Positions 26,593 to 36,247 of a DNA stretch of 64,000 nt are shown one piece after another. The DNA is from Bradyrhizobium sp. (GTDB lineage Bacteria; Pseudomonadota; Alphaproteobacteria; Rhizobiales; Xanthobacteraceae). The notes under the pieces are model-generated. The model searched no databases. It was not told where the DNA came from and saw only the letters and a list, made by a program, of their open reading frames with translations. The stretch is taken from the NCBI RefSeq assembly GCF_022844465.1, contig NZ_JALHLP010000001.1, positions 1,054,001 to 1,118,000 of the forward strand, in the 5' to 3' direction. Within the stretch, counting starts at the first letter, position 1. Every line of letters starts with the position of its first letter. The translations under genes and the position numbers were made by a program.

Positions 26593-27363
26593 ATGCCCTC
26601 CCTGACCAGCATCTCGAAAAAGATGGCCGAAACTGCCAATCTTGTACTCTCTCCAATCGGTCTAAAGCTCTCACGTAGTAGCCACGATTGGGGAGACGTC
26701 AGTTCGTTCATTCCCTTCGAACAAACGATTATCGAGGCCAAAAACTCCGGACTCCCGCTGGGCGAGTACATTGATGCCCGCCAGGGCATCGCTGGCGCAA
26801 CCCAGGCCGTCATCGACGAAATGAAGCGACTTGGGGTATTCGAGCAACCCCTGCACACGATTCTCGAAATAGGCCCGGGATCTGGCCGCTATCTCGAACG
26901 GACGCTGCGTGAGTGCTCGCCCGAACGTTACGAAATATACGAAACCGCCGCGGACTGGGCAGCATACCTGATCAGGACCTTCCCTGTGCTGTCCCAACCC
27001 ACCGACGGCACTCATTTGCGAGCAACGCCCGCCTCTTCGATCGATTTGGTTCAAGCGCACAAGGTGTTTTCCACCGTCACGTTCGTGACGACCGCCGGTT
27101 ACTGGTGCGAAATGGACCGGGTACTCAAGCCAGGTGGCTACCTTGTCTTCGACGCCATGACTGAAAGATGCCTGCCTCCTGCCACGATTGAAGCCTGGGC
27201 GGGTCGCGGCATACCGAGCCATTCCTCCTATCCGGCGGCCATGCCGTCTGAAGCAATCGAAGGCTTCTTCAGCGCGCGGCAGTACAGGCTCGTCGGCTCG
27301 TTTCTGTCACCGATGCCGCCTGGCCAAACCGAGCTGTTCGTGTTCAGAAAATCCTCCGCCTAG
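26593..27363 (+). CDS. Class I SAM-dependent methyltransferase
   Basis: A protein of 256 residues with motif I ILEIGPGSGRYLE and the later motif MDRVLKPGGYLVFDAMT typical of class I methyltransferases. The N-terminal ~80 residues are less typical and include YIDARQGIAGATQ. Probably an O- or N-methyltransferase for a polysaccharide sugar. A TTG at 26578 could add five residues; neither start has a strong ribosome site. It runs tail to tail into the pyruvyl transferase gene. Confidence 0.8.
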   Translation: MPSLTSISKKMAETANLVLSPIGLKLSRSSHDWGDVSSFIPFEQTIIEAKNSGLPLGEYIDARQGIAGATQAVIDEMKRLGVFEQPLHTILEIGPGSGRYLERTLRECSPERYEIYETAADWAAYLIRTFPVLSQPTDGTHLRATPASSIDLVQAHKVFSTVTFVTTAGYWCEMDRVLKPGGYLVFDAMTERCLPPATIEAWAGRGIPSHSSYPAAMPSEAIEGFFSARQYRLVGSFLSPMPPGQTELFVFRKSSA

Positions 27364-27448
27364 CCGGAGTCGCCGGCGCACCGGCTCGATACAGGCCGCT
27401 TACGCTCCGGAGTTCGTTCGCGGGCTCTCGCATCTGCAAAACGAACTG

Positions 27449-28642
27449 CTATGGCTTATCCGCGCAATGCTTGAAGAAGCCAGACGCCATTTGCTTTTCC
27501 TGGTCACCGAGTGACGCTCTTGCGACGTGCACGTTCTCCTGTATCAACGCCTCGTAGCGGCACCTGTTCGACGTCAGTTCCTTGAACTGACTGATGAGTG
27601 TTTCGACGCTTAAGTCTTCGGTATGCTGGCTAAATGCCCCCAGCCCCATCACGTCCATCAATTCAGAATGGTATTCAGAGTAACCGGTGGAGATCGTCAA
27701 CTTGCCTAGCATCAACGCAAAGACGGCGCTGTGAAAGCGAGTCGCGATTACCACGTCGCCATCGTTCATTTGACGCATGACGTCTTCGCGTGAGCGCGAT
27801 GGCTCTGCGATCAGCTGGCCTTCGGACAGCGACGGACGTTCAGCAAGCAGCATGCGTTGAAGATCGGTGACAGCTTTCTCGTCGCGCTCGTCGCCCATGA
27901 TCAGCCGAACAGAATGGTTCCGGTCCAACAACCAAAACGCGAACTCCTTCAGCTTCCCGAGGTACGTCTCATAAATCGTAGCGTCGGTTTCGAGATGACC
28001 GCGCCAACCCTGGTAATGCATCGCGCCAATACAAACCCTGAGAGGCCCGGACTGCGCAGCTTGAGAGTCCGCTGGTGCCGGTAAGGGCAAAGCAAACGCC
28101 AAGTCTGGATAGACAGGGTCGGCCGCGGTGTTCAGCCCCATTCCGGCGAGATACCTTTTTGAGAACTGGTTCCTGTATGAGCGGTAGCCTGCCATGGATG
28201 CAGAGCGTTTGACGAACCAGCGGGTCAGAGGGTGATGCAAGGGACCAGCACCGATGCTGACAAATGCAATTTGTGCGCCCACCATCTTCGCTGCGAAACA
28301 CCACCGGAACAGCGTGTAGGGCATCCCTAACGGCGGGGAGCAGTAATCGTTAAGGATACCCGTGCCCGGAATGATCAGCACGTCGAGCCTCGTCATCGTC
28401 CGAATCGCGTACGAGATATTGGTCACTTTCCTTAAGAGGGAGGAGCCCTGCTGATTCAAAGGAGTTGCCGCCACCCCGTGCTCATCCCGCACCCGTTTCG
28501 GGTCCGTACATATGCAGGTCAGCTCGAGTTCGGATCCACTTCGCTTTAGGGCATCGAGCATGGCCTCGAGCGTGGCCTCGTTGCCAAAATTGCCGATACC
28601 GAAATTGCCGAAGATTCCGATCCTCAGGGGTCGCGATGGCAT
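27449..28642 (-). CDS. Polysaccharide pyruvyl transferase family protein
   Basis: A protein of 397 residues starting RIGIFGNFGIGNFGNEATLEAML, the N-terminal signature of polysaccharide pyruvyl transferases. It then has IIPGTGILNDYC, VSIGAGPL and, near the C-terminus, NDGDVVIATRFHSAVFALMLGK with the characteristic R-F/L-H-S element. These enzymes add pyruvate ketals from phosphoenolpyruvate to EPS sugars, giving the polymer negative charge. Divergent from the following glycosyltransferase. Confidence 0.88.
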   Translation of the reverse strand: MPSRPLRIGIFGNFGIGNFGNEATLEAMLDALKRSGSELELTCICTDPKRVRDEHGVAATPLNQQGSSLLRKVTNISYAIRTMTRLDVLIIPGTGILNDYCSPPLGMPYTLFRWCFAAKMVGAQIAFVSIGAGPLHHPLTRWFVKRSASMAGYRSYRNQFSKRYLAGMGLNTAADPVYPDLAFALPLPAPADSQAAQSGPLRVCIGAMHYQGWRGHLETDATIYETYLGKLKEFAFWLLDRNHSVRLIMGDERDEKAVTDLQRMLLAERPSLSEGQLIAEPSRSREDVMRQMNDGDVVIATRFHSAVFALMLGKLTISTGYSEYHSELMDVMGLGAFSQHTEDLSVETLISQFKELTSNRCRYEALIQENVHVARASLGDQEKQMASGFFKHCADKP

Positions 28643-28701
28643 CCGTCATACCCCTTAACTCTGGAGAGATCAGTGTGCGGCTCTATGAGCAGCGTGGCGT
28701 C

Positions 28702-28727
28702 TAATATTCAGAAAACATTGTAATATT
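28702..28727. promoter_or_regulatory. Paired TAATATT direct repeats in a divergent promoter region
   Basis: TAATATT occurs twice, starting 19 bases apart, in a markedly AT-rich patch between the divergent pyruvyl transferase and glycosyltransferase genes. AATATT is itself palindromic, so each copy could be one site on the same DNA face. Confidence 0.2.
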
Positions 28728-28848
28728 GTGATATGCAAGTGCGAAAGCGCGTGATGCCTAACCGCATTCCCCGGGTCATTTGCGCGTTAGCTCACCTAGG
28801 CGGTGCGGCCGCCTTGCCACGATTGAACGCCAATACAGGAGCAGTCAG

Positions 28849-29781
28849 GTGCCCGGTATCGATATTCTTGTCCCATCGTACCAGTACGGCCGCTACCTGC
28901 GCGATTGCGTTAACAGTATTCGTGATCAAGGCATCGACCGGTTGCGTATTCTCATTCTGGACAACGCATCCACTGACAACAGCGTCGAAATTGCACGTCA
29001 ACTCGCTGCCGAAGACCCCAGGATTGAGGTCAGGGCGCGCCAAACCAACCTTGGTTTGATGGCCAGCTTCAATGAAGGTATTGATTGGGCGTCATCGTCC
29101 TACTTCATGATCATCTGCGCTGATGATCTGTCGGCGCCGGGCTCGATTCCGCGTGCCATCAGCTTCATGGATCAAAACCCGAACGTCGCTCTGATCCTGG
29201 GACAGGAACTCGAGCATCGGCAGGGCGAGCCTGTTCCCACCATCGATTCGACAGCCCAGTCGCATTGGAAGGTTTCGCGCGGCCATGACTTCATCTGGGA
29301 ACGGTGCCGTAAGCCTGCAAGCTTCCTGGCACTGGGCACCATGGTGGTGCGAACTTCCGTGCAAAAGCAAGCAAAGCACTACAAACCTGAACTCACCTAT
29401 ACCGAAGACGTCGAGATGATGCTGCGGCTGGCCTGTTTTGGCGACGTCGCGGAGACCAGCGCCGTGCAGGGTATTCGTCGGCTTCACGGGCTGAATCAGT
29501 CCGATCAGCATCTGACCGGGCGAAAGTCAGATCTGGTGTATCGCAAGGCGGCTTTCGACAGCTTTCTTGATGACCAAGGCAGGTTGCTTCATGATGCCCA
29601 GCTGCTGCGAAGAACAGTTAACCGGAGCATTGCGCTTCGTGCGCTCGGTTGGGGCGCACGCGCGCTCCAGGCCGGTAATCTCCGCGAAGGTTGGGACCTC
29701 GTCAGATATGCCGCGAGTCTGTCGCCAACGCTGCTCCGTTCACCGGTAAAGACAGCAACCTCAGGCCAGCAGGGCACTTGA
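28849..29781 (+). CDS. Glycosyltransferase family 2
   Basis: A protein of 310 residues, GT-A fold, beginning IDILVPSYQYGRYLRDCVNSI, with ILILDNASTDNS and a DXD-like metal site CADDLSAPGS. The ED-type acceptor region is YTEDVEMMLRLA. The GTG start at 28849 follows AGGAGC at good spacing. No membrane helix, so it should act at the cytoplasmic face on the lipid-linked repeat unit. Donor and acceptor cannot be inferred. Followed on the same strand by the Wzx gene. Confidence 0.87.
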   Translation: MPGIDILVPSYQYGRYLRDCVNSIRDQGIDRLRILILDNASTDNSVEIARQLAAEDPRIEVRARQTNLGLMASFNEGIDWASSSYFMIICADDLSAPGSIPRAISFMDQNPNVALILGQELEHRQGEPVPTIDSTAQSHWKVSRGHDFIWERCRKPASFLALGTMVVRTSVQKQAKHYKPELTYTEDVEMMLRLACFGDVAETSAVQGIRRLHGLNQSDQHLTGRKSDLVYRKAAFDSFLDDQGRLLHDAQLLRRTVNRSIALRALGWGARALQAGNLREGWDLVRYAASLSPTLLRSPVKTATSGQQGT

Positions 29782-29955
29782 TGTGATGTCCCGCTGGCGC
29801 GGCCCTCTGCGACCTTCGAATGGCGAGCACGCTGGATGTCTCGGAGAAAAGCCGGCGCCGCAACTGAGCGCAATGTGAGGTGGCTCTGGTGAAGAAAGTG
29901 ACGTAGACAAACCGTGGGAACCAACAACGCCCTTTCTTCGACCCTCGGACGAGCG

Positions 29956-31470
29956 ATGCGATCCTCAAGCTCACAAACGGACAAACTCAGTAGCCGCACC
30001 ACCGCCAGCGCCGCCATTCTGATTACGTCGCGGCTGATCGCCCGCGGTCTCGACCTGGCCACGCTGGTCGTTCTCGGCCGCCTGCTCTCACCTGCGGATT
30101 TTGGGATCGTCGCCATCGCGATGGCGGTCGTTCAAATCGTCGAAGCAATCATGGAGCTGCCGCTCAGCCTGGCGCTTGTCGCGTTGCCGGCGCGGACTAA
30201 ACGCCATTACGACAGCGCCTTCACGCTCCAACTCATAAGAGGCCTCGCGCTGGCGGCGATCTTGCTGGCTCTCGCCTGGCCTCTCGCGTACATCTATGAT
30301 GATCACAGATTGATCTGGCTCGTGTGCGCACTCAGCATCGCGCCAGTCTCTCGCGGTCTTCTGAGCCCGCGCACGGTCGAATATGTACTGAACTTCAACT
30401 TTCTGCCAAGCCTTACAACCGAGTTCGCGGGCAAGTTGGCGGCCTTCGCATTGTCCGTCACCGTTGCGGGGCTGACCGGGAGCTATTGGTCAATCGTGGT
30501 CGGCACAATCGCCTCTCCGGTAACAATGCTCGTCGCGTCGTACTGCTTTGCGCCCTACCTGCCCACCATCTCGCTCAGGGAGTGGAGGGCTTTCTCAAAA
30601 TACCTTCGTTGGACGACGGCATCACAGGCCGTCGCCGCCGTGGTCTGGCAAATGGACCAGCTCATGCTCGGACGCTTTGTCGATCGGCTTGAACTTGGAC
30701 GATTTTCGATGGCTGCTAATCTTTCGGCCCTTCCGCTGCAAGTGCTGGTCGGCCAGATCACCAGCCCCCTCGCGGTGGCATTCTCTTCGGTCCGGGAAGA
30801 CCTCGGAAGATTGAAAACCGCCTATCACACGAGCGCACTCGGCATCGTCGCGATCGGTTTGCCCATCATGGTGTGGATCAGCGCGAATGCCGAACCGATC
30901 ATCCGCCTTATCCTTGGGGAGAAATGGGGTGGGGCGGCGTGGATATTGAGCGGGCTCTCCCTGGCGATGATCCCACCGCTTTTTGCGGGGCCCCTCATTC
31001 CGCTGGTGACTACCCTGAACAAGACGGACGTGTTCCTGCGCCTGAGCCTGATCGAACTCTTCATCAAGCTTCCGCTGATGCTCGTTGCGCTGATCTACTA
31101 CGGGCTCGCCGGCGTGATAGCGGTCAGGCTGGCAACCGCATTGGCAATGTCGGGGTGCACCATGTTCGTCGTACGGGAAATGACCGGGCTGCGGCTGAGA
31201 GATCAGCTACTCGGGCCGTGGCGTACAATGGCCAGCGTCGCGATCATGGCGGTTGCCATCTTGCCTTTACAGGCAAGATTTTCGGACCCGCAGAGCCTTC
31301 TTCAACTTGTGCTTGACCTGACGATTGTTGGAAGCGTCGGAGCGGCCGTCTATGTCGCGTCGATGTTCTTGCTGTGGCGCGCGACCGGACGCCCGGACGG
31401 CATCGAGCTTCACATTGTAAAGCTGCTGGCGAGCGGTTGGCGGCTGATTCGCGGGAGTCACCCCAGCTAG
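29956..31470 (+). CDS. Wzx-type polysaccharide flippase (lipopolysaccharide biosynthesis/MATE-like)
   Basis: A protein of 504 residues with about 12-14 membrane helices and the polysaccharide-synthesis flippase N-terminus (ILITSRLIARGLDLATLVVLGRLLSPADFG). It also has the internal LRWTTASQAVAAVVWQMDQLMLGRF and the helical repeat near IILGEKWGGAAWIL-type sequence. It should flip undecaprenol-linked repeat units across the inner membrane. Start uncertain: GTG 29914 would add 14 residues, ATG 29956 has a modest ribosome site. Sits between glycosyltransferase genes on the same strand. Confidence 0.87.
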   Translation: MRSSSSQTDKLSSRTTASAAILITSRLIARGLDLATLVVLGRLLSPADFGIVAIAMAVVQIVEAIMELPLSLALVALPARTKRHYDSAFTLQLIRGLALAAILLALAWPLAYIYDDHRLIWLVCALSIAPVSRGLLSPRTVEYVLNFNFLPSLTTEFAGKLAAFALSVTVAGLTGSYWSIVVGTIASPVTMLVASYCFAPYLPTISLREWRAFSKYLRWTTASQAVAAVVWQMDQLMLGRFVDRLELGRFSMAANLSALPLQVLVGQITSPLAVAFSSVREDLGRLKTAYHTSALGIVAIGLPIMVWISANAEPIIRLILGEKWGGAAWILSGLSLAMIPPLFAGPLIPLVTTLNKTDVFLRLSLIELFIKLPLMLVALIYYGLAGVIAVRLATALAMSGCTMFVVREMTGLRLRDQLLGPWRTMASVAIMAVAILPLQARFSDPQSLLQLVLDLTIVGSVGAAVYVASMFLLWRATGRPDGIELHIVKLLASGWRLIRGSHPS

Positions 31471-31631
31471 GTCGTCCTGCCTCGTTGAGGTCAAACCCGC
31501 CGCAAAGCCCGGTCTGCCATGATACTCACTAACGGTGAATCGTTGCCACCCCTTGGATATCCGGCAAGCCCCGCGACCATGGTCCATTCATGCCCTACAC
31601 TTGGACGGCATGCCTGGTGATGAGGAGCACA

Positions 31632-32762
31632 ATGAGAAGCGTCAACCGGCCCTTTGACTGCGAGTTCACGCTGGCGCTCAACAACCGCACCGGTAAGTAT
31701 TTCTTCTGCAAGGAGATGATCGAGTCGTCCGAAGATTTGATAGCCGCAATCCGCTACTGGAGGGTGCCGATGAAGCGGCCGCCGTCAGGATTGCTTGCGC
31801 GACTCCTTGGAAGGATGGCCCGTTGGGAAATCGACTTCAGGTCGGGAACCGGGCCCTTGAATCGCCTCTTGCCGCCCTCGCCACATCGCCGTCCGATGAT
31901 CTTCACGGACCCACGGGAAGTGCTCTTCTATCGGTTGAAGTCATGCGACATCGTCGTGTGCCATGACATGGGCCCTGTCACGCACCCTCACCTCTACCAT
32001 GTCGGCGTGAGCCATATTTATGGGAAGGCCTTCAATCAGATTCGAGATGCCCGGCCCTTCATGATCTTCGTCAGCGCCGCGTCGCGACGAGCCTTCGTCG
32101 CGCGATACGGCGACAACTACCCGTTGATGCAAGTGGTTTCTCCTCCGCTCCGAATCGACATGGTGCGGCGCGAAGAAAGCCCGCTCGCCGGCATTCCGGA
32201 AAATTTCCTTCTCACCGTCGGCGCGGTTGGCGAACGAAAAAACCAGCTTCGCGCCATAAGGGCATTCGACGCGACCGGCCTCGCGAAAGCCGGTTATGCC
32301 TACGTCATTTGCGGCGGCCTCCACGAAGCTGGCGCCGACCAGGTCGTTGAGGCGGCCAAGCGAACGCAAGGCGTTGTCTTGCCCGGCTATGTCAACGACG
32401 CGCAACTCCGCTGGCTGTACAAGAACGCGACGGGTTTCGTTTTGCCCAGTTTGCTGGAGGGGTTCGGTCTACCGGCCGCCGAGGCCGTCCATCACGGACT
32501 GGTCCCGCTGCTTTCTCGTGACGGCGCCCTGCAGGAGGTCGCCGGCGACGGCGCGATCTACGTCGACCCGCTGGAAGAGACCGAGATAGCCGCCGGAATG
32601 AAGTTGCTCGCCGACCTGACCCGGGAAGAGCGCAGCAAACGCCTGGATCAGCTCCTCGTTAACGTCAGCCGATTTTCGCTGGAGACGGAGACAGGGAAAT
32701 GGCGTGAGACGCTGATGCTCGCGGCTGCGGCGTGGTCGGCTGATGCAGCGGGCCGGAGCTAG
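31632..32762 (+). CDS. Glycosyltransferase family 4 (GT-B)
   Basis: A protein of 376 residues with a GT-B layout. The C-terminal donor domain contains LLTVGAVGERKNQLRAI, PGYVNDAQLRWLYKNA and the E-x7-E element in LPSLLEGFGLPAAEAVHHG. The ATG at 31632 follows GAGGAG and is preferred over an upstream ATG at 31590. The N-terminal ~100 residues are diverged. Probable retaining transferase for EPS repeat-unit assembly. Confidence 0.86.
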   Translation: MRSVNRPFDCEFTLALNNRTGKYFFCKEMIESSEDLIAAIRYWRVPMKRPPSGLLARLLGRMARWEIDFRSGTGPLNRLLPPSPHRRPMIFTDPREVLFYRLKSCDIVVCHDMGPVTHPHLYHVGVSHIYGKAFNQIRDARPFMIFVSAASRRAFVARYGDNYPLMQVVSPPLRIDMVRREESPLAGIPENFLLTVGAVGERKNQLRAIRAFDATGLAKAGYAYVICGGLHEAGADQVVEAAKRTQGVVLPGYVNDAQLRWLYKNATGFVLPSLLEGFGLPAAEAVHHGLVPLLSRDGALQEVAGDGAIYVDPLEETEIAAGMKLLADLTREERSKRLDQLLVNVSRFSLETETGKWRETLMLAAAAWSADAAGRS

Positions 32763-33066
32763 AGTCTTCCCATGGCGGTGTCCGCGGCAGAGCCGACCGG
32801 GCAGCATCTGTGGCTCCGTCGGCGCGCTCCTCAGGGTCATCCCGTTTCTAGCGCGCCCCGGGCAACTGCCGAAAGGCCGCGGGAGCTCGCATCAAACCGA
32901 AGCAGCGCTGGATTTCGCTCTCTTTTTAACCATCTAACGCGATGACCCGCGTCTTGCCGCAGCTGTGCAGCTATACCCGTCTTGTTCAATATTGCCGCGG
33001 TGCGGGTATCGTGCAAGCTTGCCCAGCGGCGTTAACTATGGCCCCCTGGCTTGAGGAAACTCAAAA
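32763..33066. other. Intergenic region before the cytidylyltransferase gene
   Basis: 304 bases without a gene. An inverted repeat ATACCCG (32973-32979) and CGGGTAT (33003-33009) with a 23-base spacer lies about 60 bases before the next start and could be an operator or leader structure. TTAACCAT at 32926 resembles a CtrA half-site but is expected by chance. Confidence 0.35.
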
Positions 33067-33924
33067 ATGAAAGTCGTCATTTTCTGCGGTGGAAAGGGCC
33101 TGCGGCTGCGCGAATTCTCGGAGAATACTCCAAAGCCCATGGTGCCGGTCGGTTCGAGACCGATCGTCTGGCACACGATGAAATATTTCGCGCATTATGG
33201 GCACAAGGAATTCATCCTGGCGCTCGGCTACAAATCCGAGTTCATCAAGGATTTTTTCCTCAACTACAGCGAGGCGATGAGCAACGACTTCGTTATCACG
33301 AACGGTGGCAGGACGGTCAAGTTGCTCTCATCGGACATCGACGACTGGACCATCACCTTCGTCGATACGGGCATCGAGTCGAATATCGGCGAGAGGCTGG
33401 TGAAGGTGCGCGAGCACGTCGCTTCCGACGAATACTTCATGTGCAGCTATGCAGACTGCCTCACCGACGCGCCGCTCGACGATATGATCGACACGCTCAA
33501 GAAATCGAAGAAGACCATGAGCTTTGTTGCGGTCAAGCCGAGCTCAAGCTTTCACGCCGTGCAGTACGATGCCGCGGGCAAACTGGTCGGGATCAAGCCA
33601 GCGGACCAACTCGGGCTCTATATCAATGGCGGCTATTGGATCATGCGCCAGGAAGTCTTTGACTATATCAGGCCCGGCGAGGAGATGGTTGAAGAGCCCA
33701 TGAGGCGGCTGATCGCCGCAAACCAGCTTGCGCCGTACCGCTACGACGGCTTCTGGGCCTGCATGGATACGTTCAAGGAAAAGATGATGCTCGACGATAT
33801 GGTGAACTCGGGAAAAGCCAAGTGGCAGGTGTGGACGAAGCCGGCATCGCCGCCAGCACCCCCGGCGATCGCTCCCGCCCTCAACGTCGGCGCTGTGATC
33901 CGCGACATCAACAGTCTTCAATAG
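33067..33924 (+). CDS. Glucose-1-phosphate cytidylyltransferase-like nucleotidyltransferase (RfbF type)
   Basis: A protein of 285 residues. The N-terminus KVVIFCGGKGLRLREFSENTPKPMVPVGSRPIVWH is the sugar-nucleotidyltransferase signature. The phrases GYKSEFIKDFFLNY, WTITFVDTGIESNIGERL and INGGYWIMRQEVFDYI match RfbF (CDP-glucose pyrophosphorylase) more closely than RmlA or GalU. A Pro/Ala-rich tail of ~30 residues is extra. Ribosome site GAGGAA. It would supply CDP-glucose for the dehydratase, epimerase and C-methyltransferase genes at 20-23 kb, although it is separated from them. Confidence 0.85.
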   Translation: MKVVIFCGGKGLRLREFSENTPKPMVPVGSRPIVWHTMKYFAHYGHKEFILALGYKSEFIKDFFLNYSEAMSNDFVITNGGRTVKLLSSDIDDWTITFVDTGIESNIGERLVKVREHVASDEYFMCSYADCLTDAPLDDMIDTLKKSKKTMSFVAVKPSSSFHAVQYDAAGKLVGIKPADQLGLYINGGYWIMRQEVFDYIRPGEEMVEEPMRRLIAANQLAPYRYDGFWACMDTFKEKMMLDDMVNSGKAKWQVWTKPASPPAPPAIAPALNVGAVIRDINSLQ

Positions 33925-33980
33925 CTTGGCACCGCCACGACCCCGCCTGGCCGGAAGGGCCCGGCCGGGAATCGCCTGGA

Positions 33981-35105
33981 TCAATAGCGACCGCCGCCGC
34001 CCGACCGTTCACTAACGACGACCTGCCGTATCACCTCAACCAGCTTTTCCCCTGCCCGGTCCCAGGAAAACAACCCGGAGCGTTCCCGGCCTGCGAGAGA
34101 GTAGCGCTCCCAGAGATCCCGGTCGCTTGCGAGTCTGCCAATCGCTTCCACCCATTGCCTGGGGTCATCGGCCGCGGCGTACATAGCTGCTTCGCCTCCG
34201 ACCTCCGGTAACGCGCCGCACGGCGCCAGCACGGCCGGGCAACCGACCGTCATACCCTCGAGCGGCGGCAGGCCGAACCCTTCGGTGGTCGACGGGAACG
34301 CCAGGCAGAGAGCGGCTTCAAGCAGCGCTCGAAGCTCGCCGTCATCGATCCGGCCTGTGAACACGACGCCCTTCGGGATCGCGTGACCCAACGCTTCGAA
34401 CTGCTTCGGACCCGCAGCCCCCACCAGCACAAGCTTAGTCGAAGCGAGCGAGGGATCCGCGAACGCTTTCAGCAGCAAACCGATATTCTTGTGCGTCTGA
34501 ACGTTCGCCAGCGCCACCACGAACCCGCGGCGGCGCAGCTGCAGCCGATCAATGATCCCGGCACGCGGCTTGTGACCGAGAAGATGGTCGACGCCGTTTG
34601 AGATGACCGAGATCTGCTCGGCTTGCGCGACACCGTACCGAACGAGCTGATCAGCCGAGAACTGCGATACCGCCAGTATTCTCAGATGTCGGCGCCCGAT
34701 CGTCGGCAGAACGCAGCGATACCAGTTTGCGAACGCCCAACTATACGATTCCGGAGTTATGAACACCTGCGCATCGTGAATCATCGTGATCGCGGCGGTA
34801 CTCGCCATCGGTCCAAGATTGCAGAGATTGAGAAGCAAATCCTTCCTCGCCAGCCTGGGAAGGTCCAGTTGCTCCCAAAGCTGCCCCCGGAACACGCCGC
34901 CTCGTTCGATCCCAAACGCAATCTCGGGGCCATGTCGAACATTTCGGGGCACAACTATGCCAGGGGTCTCGCCAAAGAGCTCCCTGAGCTCGTTGCCGCG
35001 AGCGCCGAGTTGACGAACAAGCTGTTCGGCCACGCGGTGTACGCCGGTGGGGTTGGCTCCCAGGAACTTGCCGTTGATGGACAACCGTCGAAAACTCACC
35101 CACAC
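33981..35105 (-). CDS. Glycosyltransferase family 4 (GT-B)
   Basis: A protein of 374 residues of the mannosyl/rhamnosyl-transferase-like GT4 group. Visible motifs are NPTGVHRVAEQLV, AVSQFSADQLVRYGV, VISNGVDHL, VALANVQTHKNIGLLLKAF and FPSTTEGFGLPPLEGMTVGCP (E-x7-E-like). GTG at 35105 or an in-frame GTG at 35099, which has better ribosome-site spacing, could start it. It is followed by nothing on its strand for over 50 bases and lies downstream of the PIG-L gene, probably in one operon. Confidence 0.87.
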   Translation of the reverse strand: MWVSFRRLSINGKFLGANPTGVHRVAEQLVRQLGARGNELRELFGETPGIVVPRNVRHGPEIAFGIERGGVFRGQLWEQLDLPRLARKDLLLNLCNLGPMASTAAITMIHDAQVFITPESYSWAFANWYRCVLPTIGRRHLRILAVSQFSADQLVRYGVAQAEQISVISNGVDHLLGHKPRAGIIDRLQLRRRGFVVALANVQTHKNIGLLLKAFADPSLASTKLVLVGAAGPKQFEALGHAIPKGVVFTGRIDDGELRALLEAALCLAFPSTTEGFGLPPLEGMTVGCPAVLAPCGALPEVGGEAAMYAAADDPRQWVEAIGRLASDRDLWERYSLAGRERSGLFSWDRAGEKLVEVIRQVVVSERSGGGGRY

Positions 35106-35221
35106 CTCGCAAGAGTACCTGGTGCCACCGGCACGCGTGATGCTGACCGGTCGTTATCGATGACATGAACATGACGTGGCCGCCAAACGGCAGTCAGCGG
35201 GGGACAACCCGACCGGCAAGC

Positions 35222-35863
35222 CTAGGCGACGACGAACTTTCGAGCGAAAAACGCTTCCGCATATCGCGTATTGCTTTCGAGCCCCCGGATCCGCATCAAT
35301 CCCCGGAAGGTTTCCTCGTCGAACCAGTGCTTGTTGCGCTGGCTCGAGAACACGTCGCGCAGCACCGCGATCTTTGCCGCAACATCATCAGGATCGAGCG
35401 GCACAAACAGATTGGGCTGAGTCAAATCTCCGTCCCATTTCGGAATTTCATACTCCCAGATCTGGTGCGCGCGAAAGGTATTCCAGGTCAACTCGTTGAC
35501 CATTCGATGGTCCTGATGCGCGTCGAAACGTGCATGCGTGAGGATCAGGTCGGGATCGATCGACTTCAGACGCTCTTCAAAGAACTCCTTGAGCTTCGCG
35601 CGATGTTCGGGAAAGCGTGAGTCCGAAAAGTCTTTCAGGATGATCGACCGGCCTGCACGCGGTCCGATCAACTGATCCGCGCCGCGGCGCGCTTCCTCCT
35701 GGCGAGTTTCATTTCCGGAAAGAACGCACCAGCTCACCTCAACGTCGGGATTTTCCCGGACGATGCGCAGCACCGTCGCGCCGGCGCCGATTTCGATATC
35801 GTCAGAATGCGCTCCCAGGCACAAGAGGCGCTTGACCTGTTTAAAACCGCCAAAGGCTATCAT
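35222..35863 (-). CDS. PIG-L/LmbE family deacetylase
   Basis: A protein of 213 residues with LLCLGAHSDDIEIGAGAT, the PIG-L zinc motif with Ser in place of the usual Pro, and HARFDAHQDHRMV, the second zinc element. Length fits the family. Members deacetylate N-acetylglucosamine-type residues in sugars and lipids. ATG 35863 has an AAGGGG ribosome site. Together with the adjacent glycosyltransferase it may create free amino groups in the EPS repeat (inference). Confidence 0.87.
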   Translation of the reverse strand: MIAFGGFKQVKRLLCLGAHSDDIEIGAGATVLRIVRENPDVEVSWCVLSGNETRQEEARRGADQLIGPRAGRSIILKDFSDSRFPEHRAKLKEFFEERLKSIDPDLILTHARFDAHQDHRMVNELTWNTFRAHQIWEYEIPKWDGDLTQPNLFVPLDPDDVAAKIAVLRDVFSSQRNKHWFDEETFRGLMRIRGLESNTRYAEAFFARKFVVA

Positions 35864-36247
35864 CAAAACCCCTTGCCGAAACCGTGTCATGCTCCGGTGT
35901 CGTCATTTTCACGTATCGCGCCGATTGTTAAGTCGGCACTCGAAACCTGGCTAAGGATCATCACAGATAGGGAATAGCCAACAGCCGTACAACGTTAATC
36001 CGCGGATAGCCTAAACGCGGGACACTTCACAGCCGGCCATTCGGCCGCTTCCTGAAGCGCCACCCGGGATTCAAGTTAACCTTCTTCGATTGATCACGGC
36101 CCCGGAAAGGACAAAACCGCCTATCAGGTAGACGGTCAGGTCACCGACCGATACCCTCCCCACGTTGCCACTGGCAGGAGCACGAATACCAGGGCCGCCG
36201 AGTTTCATTTACCAAGCACTCTTTCGCTATGCCGGAGATCGCCTGCA
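35864..36247. other. Divergent intergenic region
   Basis: 384 bases between the divergent PIG-L and methyltransferase genes. A short inverted repeat CGGTC..GACCG around 36129-36150 is present. No supported small gene or terminator. Confidence 0.35.

Noticed and set aside
32926..32933. CtrA half-site-like TTAACCAT
   Set aside because: An 8-base match is expected about twice by chance in a window this size, and no second half at the proper spacing is present.
33051..33064. TTGAGGAAACTCAA dyad before the cytidylyltransferase gene
   Set aside because: It has TTGA-N6-TCAA symmetry but overlaps the ribosome site and start region, and the inner bases do not fit FixK; probably generated by the GAGGAA ribosome site.
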